Assembly (NCBI RefSeq): GCF_026672425.1
Contig: NZ_JAPPRC010000003.1
Coordinates: 1,947,541 to 2,011,540, forward strand
DNA from: Pannonibacter sp. SL95
Lineage (GTDB): Bacteria > Pseudomonadota > Alphaproteobacteria > Rhizobiales > Stappiaceae
Direction of reading: 5' to 3'
DNA length: 64,000 nt
Shown: piece after piece, positions 16,570 through 24,389 of the stretch
How the letters are laid out: every line of letters starts with the position of its first letter
Position numbering within the stretch: the stretch's first letter is position 1
The notes under the pieces: model-generated
Database searches by the model: none
Told to the model about the DNA's origin: nothing
What the model saw: only the letters and a program-made list of their open reading frames with translations
Position numbers and translations under genes: made by a program

Positions 16570-17460
16570 ATGTCGTTTTTTGAAGTCATCGATCCGCTGT
16601 TCGCCACCTACGTTCTTGGCAATGCGCCGGTGAAGCGGCTTGCGACCGGGTTCGACTGGACCGAGGGGCCGGTCTGGTTCGGCGATGCCGGTTGCCTGTT
16701 GTTTTCCGACATTCCCAACAACCGGATCGTTCGATGGAGCGAGGACGGTGTCACCACTTACCGCCAGCCGTCGAACTACGCCAACGGCCATACCCGGGAT
16801 CGTCAGGGGCGGCTCGTCACGTGCGAGCATGGCACGCGCCGCGTCACGCGCACCGAATGGGACGGCTCCGTTACGGTCATTGCGGACAACTATCAGGGCA
16901 AGCGGTTGAACAGCCCGAACGACGTCATCGTCGCGCCCGACGGCGCGATCTGGTTCACCGATCCGCACTACGGCATCATGACGAATTACGAGGGCTCGAA
17001 AGCGGAGCAGGAATTGCCCTGTTCGGTCTATCGCGTGTCTGCGGATGGTGCGATCGAGGCTGTCATCACCGACATGCAGGGGCCGAACGGCCTCGCCTTC
17101 AGCCCGGATGGAAGCCGTCTCTATGTCGCCGATACGGGGCGCATGTTCACATCCGACCCGCGCCATATCCGGGTTTTCGACATGGTCGGAGGCCGGCCAA
17201 CAAATGGCCGGATCTTCCACGTGATCACACCCGGTTGTGCCGATGGCATGCGGGTCGACAGTGATGGTAACGTCTGGTCGTCAGCCGCTGACGGGGTGCA
17301 TTGCATCTCGCCCGACGGGCACTTGATGGGCAAGATCCTGGTGCCGGAGCTGGTCTCCAATCTCTGCTTCGGCGGCCAGGCGAAACACCGACTGTTCATC
17401 ACCGCAACAACCAGCGTCTATTCCGTGGTGCTCAACCGTCGCGGCATCCAGGCGCCCTGA
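16570..17460 (+). CDS. SMP-30/gluconolactonase-family protein
   Basis: The product is 296 aa from the ATG at 16570, with GGGAGGAG upstream. A longer frame runs back into the previous gene and is not used. It is a six-bladed beta-propeller of the SMP-30/gluconolaconase/LRE type: DWTEGPVWFGDAGCLLFSDI near the N-terminus has the metal-binding glutamate. The second metal-site region reads LNSPNDVIVAPDGAIWFTDP, and FSPDGSRLYVAD and DGMRVDSDGNVWSS follow. Such enzymes open sugar lactones to aldonic acids. It fits as the supplier of gluconate or idonate in this operon. No signal peptide is seen. Confidence 0.9.
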   Translation: MSFFEVIDPLFATYVLGNAPVKRLATGFDWTEGPVWFGDAGCLLFSDIPNNRIVRWSEDGVTTYRQPSNYANGHTRDRQGRLVTCEHGTRRVTRTEWDGSVTVIADNYQGKRLNSPNDVIVAPDGAIWFTDPHYGIMTNYEGSKAEQELPCSVYRVSADGAIEAVITDMQGPNGLAFSPDGSRLYVADTGRMFTSDPRHIRVFDMVGGRPTNGRIFHVITPGCADGMRVDSDGNVWSSAADGVHCISPDGHLMGKILVPELVSNLCFGGQAKHRLFITATTSVYSVVLNRRGIQAP

Positions 17461-17475
17461 GGCATCCAGAAGGGG

Positions 17476-18471
17476 TCAGACCGTCTCGCCCGGCACCAGC
17501 CGTGTCGGAACGATGGTGACGGTCTGGACCGGTTCTCCCTTCAGCTTGGCAACAAGTGCTTCGGCGGCCGCCTTGCCAATGCTGGTGGTTGGCACGACGG
17601 TCGTCGTGAGGCGCTTTTGCAAGATGGAGGCTGCCTCCATACCGCCCCAGCCGGCGATGCCGATCTCTTCCGGTACGCTGAGGCCACGGGACTGGCAAAA
17701 GGCAAGGCCGCCGATTGCCATCTCGTCATTGTGAAAATAGACGGCGTCGACGTCGTTGTTGCGGCTGAGCATCGTTTCGAGGCCATAGTAGCCGGCATAA
17801 AATCCAGGCGTGTCTTGCAGCAATTCGGCGTCGACCAATGGATGGCCGGCCCTGACAAAGGCATCCCTGAATCCTTCGAAACGGGCCTGGCCCATCACGT
17901 CAGAGCGGGCAAGAGCACCCACATAGCCGGCCTTGCGGTGTCCGCGCGCAAGCAGATGACGGGCCATTTCGGTGCCGCAATCGGCATGGGAGAAGCCGAC
18001 GGCCATGTCGATCGGGCTGGTCGTCAGGTCCCAGATCTCCACCACCGGAATGGACGCGCTGCGCAGGAGTTCGATCGTGCCGGCGGTATGGTGGCGGCCC
18101 GACAGGATGAGCCCCGCCGGGCGCCAGCTCACGACCTGCCTGATCCAGGCCTCTTCTGCATCAATCGAATGATCACTGGCCCCGATGATCAACTGGAATC
18201 CGAGGCGGCCCAGCGCCCGGTCGACGCCGTCGAGCACGTGACCAAACAAGCCTGACGTCAGCCGTGGCACGCACATGCCAACCAGGGTCTCAGCCTGATC
18301 GGATCCGAAGGCAGCTGCAAGGCGATTGGGTACATAGCCAAGCTGTTCGGCGATCTCGATGACTTTTTGCCGTGTCTGGTCCGAGAAGCCGGAGCCATCG
18401 CGCAGCACACGGCTCACGGTCATTTTCGACACGCCTGCTGCGCGGGCAATGTCTTCGAGCCTGGCTTTCAT
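17476..18471 (-). CDS. LacI-family (GntR/gluconate-type) transcriptional regulator 3
   Basis: The product is 331 aa. The helix-turn-helix reads ARLEDIARAAGVSKMTVSRV, the closest of the three regulators to the E. coli GntR pattern KMTVSR. The effector domain starts near ETLVGMCVPRLTSGLFGHVL. It converges on the lactonase gene and is divergent from the ribose-type importer operon at 18623. Two GntR-type palindromes lie in the shared upstream region, so it probably represses that importer and itself. Confidence 0.88.
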   Translation of the reverse strand: MKARLEDIARAAGVSKMTVSRVLRDGSGFSDQTRQKVIEIAEQLGYVPNRLAAAFGSDQAETLVGMCVPRLTSGLFGHVLDGVDRALGRLGFQLIIGASDHSIDAEEAWIRQVVSWRPAGLILSGRHHTAGTIELLRSASIPVVEIWDLTTSPIDMAVGFSHADCGTEMARHLLARGHRKAGYVGALARSDVMGQARFEGFRDAFVRAGHPLVDAELLQDTPGFYAGYYGLETMLSRNNDVDAVYFHNDEMAIGGLAFCQSRGLSVPEEIGIAGWGGMEAASILQKRLTTTVVPTTSIGKAAAEALVAKLKGEPVQTVTIVPTRLVPGETV

Positions 18472-18515
18472 CGGGGCATTTCCGCGACCGCGACGCTGCG
18501 GCTGGATGGGTGCAT

Positions 18516-18527
18516 GTTATCGATAAC
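18516..18527. promoter_or_regulatory. GntR-type operator O1 upstream of the ribose-type importer
   Basis: GTTATCGATAAC is a perfect 12-bp palindrome, preceded by AT, so it reads ATGTTA-N4-TAAC. It lies 44 bases upstream of regulator 3 and just upstream of a TTGACT -35 box for the importer. Confidence 0.75.
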
Positions 18528-18534
18528 TTTCTTC

Positions 18535-18566
18535 TTGACTTGGAATAGCACGCGGGTACGTTAAAT
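18535..18566 (+). promoter_or_regulatory. Candidate promoter of the ribose-type importer operon
   Basis: TTGACT at 18535-18540 is a good -35 box. Possible -10 boxes are TACGTT (18557-18562, 16-base spacer) and TTAAAT (18561-18566, 20-base spacer), neither ideal. The two operators flank it on both sides. Confidence 0.45.
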
Positions 18567-18569
18567 ACG

Positions 18570-18579
18570 TTACCGGTAA
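18570..18579. promoter_or_regulatory. GntR-type operator O2 near the importer transcription start
   Basis: TTACCGGTAA is a perfect 10-bp palindrome; with the preceding G it reads GTTA-CCGG-TAAA. The centres of O1 and O2 are about 53 bp apart (five helical turns), compatible with cooperative binding or looping by a LacI-family protein. Confidence 0.6.
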
Positions 18580-18622
18580 ATCAGACGCAAGATCTGCTCT
18601 CCGGACAGGGAGGAGAAGCATC

Positions 18623-20116
18623 ATGCAACCGTCCGCAGACGGCCTGCTGTTTGATCGCATCGTGAAGTCCTTCGGGGGTACCCAGGCCCTCAGAGGTGTT
18701 TCACTCAAGGTCGAACGTGGAGAAATCGTCGCGCTTCTCGGTGAGAACGGCGCGGGCAAGTCAACGCTCATCAAGGTCCTCGGTGGCATCCATCGCCCTG
18801 ATGGCGGGTGCGTCTTTATCGACGGACAACCCTACGCGCATGAAGCCGGCAAGGCGGGCGGGCAAAAGGTCGCCTTCATCCATCAGGACCTGGGTCTGAT
18901 CGAATGGATGAGCGTGGCCGAAAACATTGCCCTGTCCCTCGGCTATGTGAAAAAAGGGCGGCGCATCGACTGGGCGGCAACCGAAGCTGCTGCAGACCGG
19001 GCGCTGGCGCTCGTCGACGCGGATTTCACGGCGACCGCCCGTGTGTCCAGTCTGACCCGCACGCAAAAATCATTTGTTGCCATCGCCCGGGCGCTTGCAG
19101 CTGATTGCGATTATCTGGTGCTCGATGAGCCAACCGCGAGCTTGCCGGCCGACGAAGTCGAACGGCTGTTCACAGCGCTTCGCCCACTGAAAGCCCGCGG
19201 CGTCGGCATGATCTATGTCAGCCACCGCTTGGACGAGATCTTCCGCATCGCTGATCGGGTCGCGGTGCTGCGCGATGGTCAGATGGTCGGACTGCGCGCG
19301 ACAGAGCACACAACGCCGGAAGAGCTGGTCGGGCTCATCGTCGGTCGGAAGGCGCGCGAGATTGCCCGGCCGGCCATCCTCGAAGGGCCATCAATCCTGA
19401 AGGTCGAGGGTCTTGCAACAGGCGCGGTCGGTCCTGTGAGTTTCGAGATCCGGCGCGGCGAGCTTCTGGGGCTTGCAGGGCTTCGTGGCGCGGGTCACGA
19501 GGATGTCGGCCGGGCGCTCTTTGGTCTGATCCCCCATGCCGGCAAGATCACGCTCGGCGGCGCAGCCCCGGACCTTCGCGATGCGGGCGCTGCCATGCGC
19601 TCGGGAATTGGTCTGGTCGCGCGCGACCGTGTTGCCGAGAGTGTCGCGCCGGGCCTGTCCATTCGCGAAAATGCATTCCTCAATCCGTCGGCCACCGGGC
19701 GGCATTTGCTGAGCCTTCTGTCTCCGACTGTGGAGGGCAGGGTGGCTCGCGAGCTTGGGCGCCGTGTCGGGCTCTCGCCCAATGATCCTGCGCTGGCCAT
19801 CGAGGCGCTCTCGGGGGGCAATCAGCAGAAGGTTGTTGTGGGACGCTGGCTTGATTCCGGCCGCCGCCTGCTGATCGCAGAGGACCCGACTGCCGGCGTT
19901 GATGTCGGGGCCAAGGCCGAGATCTATCACCTGCTGTACCAGGCGCTCGCAAGCGGCATGGGCGTCCTCGTGGTCTCGACCGACTTCGAGGAGACCGCCA
20001 ACATCTGCCATCGCGCGATCGTCTTCAGCCGCGGCCAGTCTGTCGCCGAGCTGAGCGGTGTCGAACTTTCAACTGAATCCCTGATCCAGGCCGCATCGGC
20101 CGGTGAAGCCGCCTGA
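18623..20116 (+). CDS. Sugar ABC importer ATPase, RbsA type with two nucleotide-binding domains
   Basis: The product is 497 aa, preceded by GGGAGGAG. The first domain has Walker A GENGAGKST (40-48) and Walker B YLVLDEP (164-170). Its signature region reads SLTRTQKSFVAIARAL (143 onward) instead of LSxGQ. The second domain has a degenerate Walker A (GLAGLRGAGHED, 283-294), an intact signature LSGGNQQ (396-402) and Walker B LLIAEDP (416-422). A degenerate second P-loop is normal for RbsA proteins; the altered first signature is less so. It powers the permease at 20125. Confidence 0.92.
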   Translation: MQPSADGLLFDRIVKSFGGTQALRGVSLKVERGEIVALLGENGAGKSTLIKVLGGIHRPDGGCVFIDGQPYAHEAGKAGGQKVAFIHQDLGLIEWMSVAENIALSLGYVKKGRRIDWAATEAAADRALALVDADFTATARVSSLTRTQKSFVAIARALAADCDYLVLDEPTASLPADEVERLFTALRPLKARGVGMIYVSHRLDEIFRIADRVAVLRDGQMVGLRATEHTTPEELVGLIVGRKAREIARPAILEGPSILKVEGLATGAVGPVSFEIRRGELLGLAGLRGAGHEDVGRALFGLIPHAGKITLGGAAPDLRDAGAAMRSGIGLVARDRVAESVAPGLSIRENAFLNPSATGRHLLSLLSPTVEGRVARELGRRVGLSPNDPALAIEALSGGNQQKVVVGRWLDSGRRLLIAEDPTAGVDVGAKAEIYHLLYQALASGMGVLVVSTDFEETANICHRAIVFSRGQSVAELSGVELSTESLIQAASAGEAA

Positions 20117-20124
20117 GGACTGCC

Positions 20125-21147
20125 ATGCCCGGTATCCAATCCAACGCACTCGAACCCACCAAGGACGAACTGAGGGGACTGCCGCCCTTGCGCAAGCTGC
20201 TGCGCCTGGCACCAAGCTATGGTCTCGTCATCCTGATGTTCGGGTTGATCCTGCTGTTCTCGGTCCTGCTGCCGGCCACATTCCCGACCATGCTCAACCT
20301 GCGGGCCATCCTGTCCGACAAGGCGATCATTGCGCTCCTGTCGCTGGCCGCGATGATCCCGATGGTTGCCGGCCGGATCGATCTGACGGTCGGCTATGGC
20401 ATCGTGCTCTGGCATATCCTGGCGATCAGCCTGCAGACGATCTACGGACTTCCCTGGCCTGTTGCCGTCGCGATCGTCCTGGTGCTTGGCGTGTTGATCG
20501 GTGCTCTCAACGGCTTGCTTGTCGAGGTCGCCCGCATCGACAGTTTCATTGCGACGCTGGGAACCGGAACGATCCTTTATGCCATCGCGCTCTGGCATAC
20601 GGGCGGTCGCCAGATGGTCGGTGCCCTGCCTGATGCCTTCTATGCCATCAACGGTACATTCGTCTTCGGCCTTCCGATCACGGCGATCTATGTGCTGTTC
20701 GTCACCGTCGTGCTCTGGATCGTGCTCGAATACACGCCGATTGGCCGATATCTCTACGCCATTGGCGCCAACCAGCGCGCGGCCGAGCTCAATGGCATTC
20801 CCACGCGCAAGTTCGTCATCGGGGCCTTCGTCACATCCGGACTGATGACCGCGCTCGCCGGCGTGCTGCTGGCCTCGAAGCTGCGGATCGGCCAGGCCTC
20901 GGTCGGTCTGGAGTTCCTGCTGCCTGCACTCGTTGGCGCGTTCCTTGGCTCCACCACAATCAAGCCCGGACGGGTCAACGTCTGGGGCACCATCGTCGGC
21001 GTGATGATCCTCGCCGTCGGCATTTCCGGCATCCAGCAATTCGGTGGCAGCTTCTGGGTCGAGCCCCTGTTCAACGGCACGACCTTGCTGATCGCCATCG
21101 GGATCGCCGGTTACGCGCAACGCAAGAAGGGCGCGACATCCAAATAG
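20125..21147 (+). CDS. Sugar ABC importer permease, RbsC type
   Basis: The product is 340 aa with about nine to ten hydrophobic segments and a cytoplasmic N-terminal stretch of about 30 residues. The conserved BPD_transp_2 core is visible: MVAGRIDLTVGYGIVLWHIL, RIDSFIATLGTGTILYAIAL, and YAIGANQRAAELNGIPTRKF, the loop near the ATPase contact. It starts eight bases after the ATPase stop. It should form a homodimeric channel with the ATPase and the binding protein encoded next. Confidence 0.93.
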   Translation: MPGIQSNALEPTKDELRGLPPLRKLLRLAPSYGLVILMFGLILLFSVLLPATFPTMLNLRAILSDKAIIALLSLAAMIPMVAGRIDLTVGYGIVLWHILAISLQTIYGLPWPVAVAIVLVLGVLIGALNGLLVEVARIDSFIATLGTGTILYAIALWHTGGRQMVGALPDAFYAINGTFVFGLPITAIYVLFVTVVLWIVLEYTPIGRYLYAIGANQRAAELNGIPTRKFVIGAFVTSGLMTALAGVLLASKLRIGQASVGLEFLLPALVGAFLGSTTIKPGRVNVWGTIVGVMILAVGISGIQQFGGSFWVEPLFNGTTLLIAIGIAGYAQRKKGATSK

Positions 21148-21174
21148 TTCTTTCAGCGACATCGGGAGGAAACC

Positions 21175-22263
21175 ATGCTGAAGAAAGCTCTAGCCGTATC
21201 GATCCTGGCGTTGACGGCCGCCATGCCTGCCCATGCGGATGCAGTCTCGGACGCGATGGCCGAGGTGCAGAAATACGCCGGCGCAAAGGCGACCTGGGAT
21301 GGTCCCACAACCGGACCAGGTGCGGCGGCGGCCAAGAAGATCGTTGTCCTGGCAGCTGACATGAAGAATGGCGGCATTCTGGGTGTCACCAATGGCATCC
21401 AGGAAGCCGCAGCGAAGATCGGTTGGGAGGTGACCGTTCTCGATGGTGCGGGCTCCGTCCAAAGCCGCGCCGGCGCATTTGGCCAGGCGCTTGCACTGAA
21501 GCCGGATGGCATCATCATCAACGGCTTCGATGCCGTCGAGCAGCAGGCTGCCCTCAAGCAGGCTTGCGACGCCGGCATCCCGATGGTCAGCTGGCATGCC
21601 GGCCCGGTCATTGGACCTGATCCGGCCAATTGCCTGTTCGCCAATGTTTCGACCGATGCCATGGAAGTCTCTGCAGCGGCCGCCAAATGGGCTTTCGCCG
21701 ATGCAGGCGGCAAGCCGGGGGTCGTGATCTTCACGGACTCGACCTATGCGATTGCCATCGCCAAGGCCGACAAGATCAAGGAAACGATCGAAAAGCTCGG
21801 CGGCACCGTGCTTGAATATGTCGACACGCCGATCGCAGACACGTCCAGCCGCATGCCGACGCTGACGACCTCTCTGCTGCAGAAATATGGCGCGAACTGG
21901 ACGCACGCCCTGGCGATCAACGACATCTATTTCGACTTCATGGGCCCAAGTCTCGCGGCGGCCGGCGTTGCCGGCGACGGTGCACCAAAGGCAGTTGCTG
22001 CAGGTGACGGGTCGGAATCCGCTTACCAGCGCATCCGGTCCAGCCAGTATCAGGCCGTTACGGTCGCCGAGCCTCTCAATCTTCAGGGTTGGCAGCTGAT
22101 CGATGAGCTGAACCGCGCCGTCAGCAAGGCAGAATGGTCAGGCTACACTTCGCCGCTGCATGTCGTGACCAAGGCGAACATCAGCTCCGATGGTGGCGAC
22201 AAGAATGTCTTTGACCCGGGCAATGGCTACCGCGATCACTACGCGAAGATCTGGGGCAAGTAA
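21175..22263 (+). CDS. Sugar ABC importer periplasmic binding protein, ribose/autoinducer-2 type
   Basis: The product is 362 aa, preceded by CGGGAGGA. A signal peptide (MLKKALAVSILALTAAMPAHA) cleaves near residue 22. The mature part has the Peripla_BP_4 pattern: KIVVLAADMKNGGILGVTNG, LALKPDGIIINGFDA and KQACDAGIPMVSWHAG. Two cysteines (in QACDAG and PANCLFAN) may form a disulfide. It feeds the RbsA/RbsC-type system. The ligand is unknown; context suggests a sugar or sugar acid linked to idonate/gluconate metabolism. A 10-bp hairpin follows. Confidence 0.92.
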   Translation: MLKKALAVSILALTAAMPAHADAVSDAMAEVQKYAGAKATWDGPTTGPGAAAAKKIVVLAADMKNGGILGVTNGIQEAAAKIGWEVTVLDGAGSVQSRAGAFGQALALKPDGIIINGFDAVEQQAALKQACDAGIPMVSWHAGPVIGPDPANCLFANVSTDAMEVSAAAAKWAFADAGGKPGVVIFTDSTYAIAIAKADKIKETIEKLGGTVLEYVDTPIADTSSRMPTLTTSLLQKYGANWTHALAINDIYFDFMGPSLAAAGVAGDGAPKAVAAGDGSESAYQRIRSSQYQAVTVAEPLNLQGWQLIDELNRAVSKAEWSGYTSPLHVVTKANISSDGGDKNVFDPGNGYRDHYAKIWGK

Positions 22264-22274
22264 GACCATCCGTT

Positions 22275-22308
22275 CGCGGCCGGCGCAGTCTTTGCCGTGC
22301 CGGCCGCG
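22275..22308 (+). other. 10-bp perfect hairpin after the binding-protein gene
   Basis: CGCGGCCGGC (22275-22284) pairs with 22299-22308 around a 14-nt loop, 11 bases after the stop codon. No T-run follows. As with the other binding-protein gene at 8.2 kb, it probably stabilises the upstream message or attenuates read-through into the next gene. Confidence 0.6.
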
Positions 22309-22340
22309 CTATCTTCATTCATGAACCAGGGAATGCGTCC

Positions 22341-22757
22341 ATGAGCGGCTTCTTCGAGCCTTCCGCGCAGCTGAGCGACAACGGTGTGCTTGCCATGCTC
22401 CAGGCCGCCATCGAGAAAGCCTCCGCGATGGGGCAGCCACAATGCATCGTGATCGTTGACCAGAGCGGGGTCGTGCTCGGGTCCTTCCGGATGAAGGGGG
22501 CACGCTTTCTGTCTCTCAAGAGCGCGCTGGCCAAGGCCCGAACTGCGGCATCCATCAACGCGCCCTCGACGGCCATTCCCGAACAGGCGCGCCTGCTCAT
22601 CGCCGGTGCCACCCAGGGCGCGGTGACAGGCCTCAAAGGCGGGCTGCCGATCCGGATAGGCGACGTCCTTCTTGGCGGCATCGGGGTCGGGTCCGGCAGT
22701 GGCGACCAGGATGAAGAGGTGGCCCGGGCGGCCTTGGAGGCCATTGGTGCGATCTGA
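22341..22757 (+). CDS. GlcG/HbpS-like (DUF336) protein
   Basis: The product is 138 aa. It has the GlcG/HbpS pattern: LQAAIEKASAMGQPQCIVIV, DQSGVVLGSFRMKGARF, ALAKARTAASINAPS, and a Gly-rich end (GGLPIRIGDVLLGGIGVGSG). Known members bind haem or cobalamin-like ligands, or accompany glycolate and propanediol enzymes; their biochemical role is often unclear. It follows the importer genes on the same strand after a hairpin, so it is probably the last gene of that operon. No signal peptide is present. Confidence 0.82.
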   Translation: MSGFFEPSAQLSDNGVLAMLQAAIEKASAMGQPQCIVIVDQSGVVLGSFRMKGARFLSLKSALAKARTAASINAPSTAIPEQARLLIAGATQGAVTGLKGGLPIRIGDVLLGGIGVGSGSGDQDEEVARAALEAIGAI

Positions 22758-22840
22758 CCCGCCGCTGTAAGTGTCCTGCTGAAGCCGGCGTTCTGGTCAA
22801 TCGCGTAGATGGCCGGATGCAGCCATGTTTCGACGGGGTA

Positions 22841-23236
22841 TCAGCGGGTGCTGGCGGGGTCCAGCTGCGTGCTGGCGACGTCACTGTGTTCCTGTTCAGC
22901 GAAGAGATGCATGTGGGCATCACCCCATTGCTTGAGGGCGAGCAGGGCCGGGGCGAGGGACTGGCCGCGGTCGGAGAGGGCATAGTCGACCCTGGGGGGC
23001 ACCTGGGCGAAGACCGTGCGGATGACGAGACCGTCGGCCTCCAGCTCGCGCAACTGCGTCGTCAGCATGCGCTGGGTGACCTTGGCGAGCTTGCGCCGGA
23101 TTTCATTGAAGCGCATCGGGCCGTCCAGCAGGTGAAACAGGATCACTCCCTTCCACTTGCCATCGATCAGGCTGAGCGCTGCTTCGACGGAACATCCCGG
23201 CGCACAGTCGTAGCTGAGGTGGCGCTGACGGGTCAT
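22841..23236 (-). CDS. HxlR-family transcriptional regulator
   Basis: The product is 131 aa from the ATG at 23236; a GTG directly before it could also serve, and AAGGA lies upstream. It has the HxlR winged helix: CSVEAALSLIDGKWKGVILF (with the conserved DGKW), RFNEIRRKLAKVTQRMLTTQ and LRELEADGLVIRT, and a conserved Cys (CAPGCSVE) that in relatives can sense electrophiles. It is divergent from the zinc-type reductase gene at 23335 and probably controls it. Confidence 0.9.
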   Translation of the reverse strand: MTRQRHLSYDCAPGCSVEAALSLIDGKWKGVILFHLLDGPMRFNEIRRKLAKVTQRMLTTQLRELEADGLVIRTVFAQVPPRVDYALSDRGQSLAPALLALKQWGDAHMHLFAEQEHSDVASTQLDPASTR

Positions 23237-23257
23237 CACGGTATCCTTTTCGACACT

Positions 23258-23306
23258 ATGTGCTCAAATTGTGCGTTCTTGCAGCTTTAGATTATACAGC
23301 ACACAT
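23258..23306 (+). promoter_or_regulatory. Promoter and dyad between the HxlR and reductase genes
   Basis: TTGTGC (23269-23274) and TATACA (23293-23298), 18 bases apart, form a candidate promoter for the reductase. Inverted arms ATGTGCT (23258-23264) and AGCACACAT (23298-23306) flank it and could be HxlR half-sites. Both are predictions from sequence alone. Confidence 0.4.
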
Positions 23307-23334
23307 TGGCTCGTATCAAACCAAGGAGGTTTTC

Positions 23335-24348
23335 ATGCGTGCCGTTGCCTATCAATCCCCGCAACCCATCAGTTCTGCCAGCGCGCTGGTTGACGTCGAC
23401 CTGCCAGTTCCCGTCGCCACGGGCCAGGATCTTCTCGTCGAAGTCCGGGCCGTCTCGGTCAATCCCGTCGATACCAAGATCCGCAAGTCGGTGGCTCCGG
23501 CCGAGGGCGAGTGGAAAGTGCTGGGCTGGGACGCTGCCGGCGTGGTGGTGGCCACTGGACCGGACGTCGCCGCCTTCAAGCCGGGGGACGAGGTCTATTA
23601 TGCCGGCGCGATCCATCGCCCTGGCACCAATGCCCAATTTCATCTCGTGGACGAGCGCATTGTCGGGCGCAAGCCGAAGAGCCTCGACTTCAAGGCAGCG
23701 GCTGCCTTGCCGCTGACGGCGATCACCGCCTGGGAGATGCTCTTCGACCGGCTTGACGTTGCCAAGCCGGTGCCTGGGGCTGCGCGTGCCATTGTCATCA
23801 TCGGCGGCGCCGGCGGCGTCGGGTCCATCGCCATCCAGCTGGCCCGGGCGCTGACGGACCTGACCGTCATTGCGACGGCCTCACGGCCGGAAACCCAGGC
23901 CTGGGTGCGGGAGCTTGGCGCCCATCACGTCATCGATCACCGGTCGCCGATTGCGCCGCAGGTGGCAGAGCTCGGCCTCGGCGCGCCCTCCTATGTGTTC
24001 TCGACCACCAACACCGACGACCATATGGCCGACAGCATCGACCTCCTGGCCCCGCAGGGCCGCTTCGGTCTGATCGATGACCCGAAGGAGCTGAACGCGC
24101 TGCCCCTGAAGCGCAAGTCGCTGTCGCTGCACTGGGAGCTGATGTTCACGAGGTCGCTGTTCGAGACGGCAGACTTGGCCCGGCAGCACGAGCTTCTGAC
24201 CCGGGTGGCAGAACTGGTCGATGCCGGCCAGCTCCGCACGACACTGGCGGAAGACTACGGCACGATCAGCGCCGCCACCCTCAAGCGCGCCCATGCCCTG
24301 ATCGAGAGCGGCAAGGCCAAGGGCAAGATCGTCCTGAGCGGATTCTGA
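23335..24348 (+). CDS. Zinc-type alcohol dehydrogenase-like / quinone oxidoreductase family protein
   Basis: The product is 337 aa from the ATG at 23335, which has an ideal AAGGAGGT site; the frame extends 25 codons further but without a better site. It is an MDR-family reductase that lacks zinc-binding cysteine clusters: MRAVAYQSPQPISSASALVD at the start, VSVNPVDTKIRKSVAP, and the NADPH-binding motif VIIGGAGGVGSIAIQLAR. Relatives reduce quinones or alpha,beta-unsaturated carbonyls with NADPH. The divergent HxlR regulator suggests induction by electrophiles or quinones (inference). Confidence 0.88.
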   Translation: MRAVAYQSPQPISSASALVDVDLPVPVATGQDLLVEVRAVSVNPVDTKIRKSVAPAEGEWKVLGWDAAGVVVATGPDVAAFKPGDEVYYAGAIHRPGTNAQFHLVDERIVGRKPKSLDFKAAAALPLTAITAWEMLFDRLDVAKPVPGAARAIVIIGGAGGVGSIAIQLARALTDLTVIATASRPETQAWVRELGAHHVIDHRSPIAPQVAELGLGAPSYVFSTTNTDDHMADSIDLLAPQGRFGLIDDPKELNALPLKRKSLSLHWELMFTRSLFETADLARQHELLTRVAELVDAGQLRTTLAEDYGTISAATLKRAHALIESGKAKGKIVLSGF

Positions 24349-24361
24349 CCAAGCCCCTGGT

Positions 24362-24389
24362 CAGGCCCGCCGAGAAATCGGCGGGCCTG
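24362..24389 (+). terminator. 12-bp hairpin with GAAA tetraloop after the reductase gene
   Basis: CAGGCCCGCCGA (24362-24373) and its exact complement (24378-24389) enclose a GAAA tetraloop, a very stable hairpin, 13 bases after the stop codon. It has no T-run, so termination is probable but not certain. Confidence 0.6.

Noticed and set aside
19927-21162. 411-codon open frame antisense to the RbsC-type permease
   Set aside because: Highly charged, repetitive product rich in Asp, Gln, Arg and Gly, typical of antisense translation of a membrane-protein gene.
4559-22757. Mobile genomic island with integrase or tRNA attachment site
   Set aside because: No integrase, transposase, tRNA or terminal repeats are visible at the edges; base composition looks like the rest of the window.
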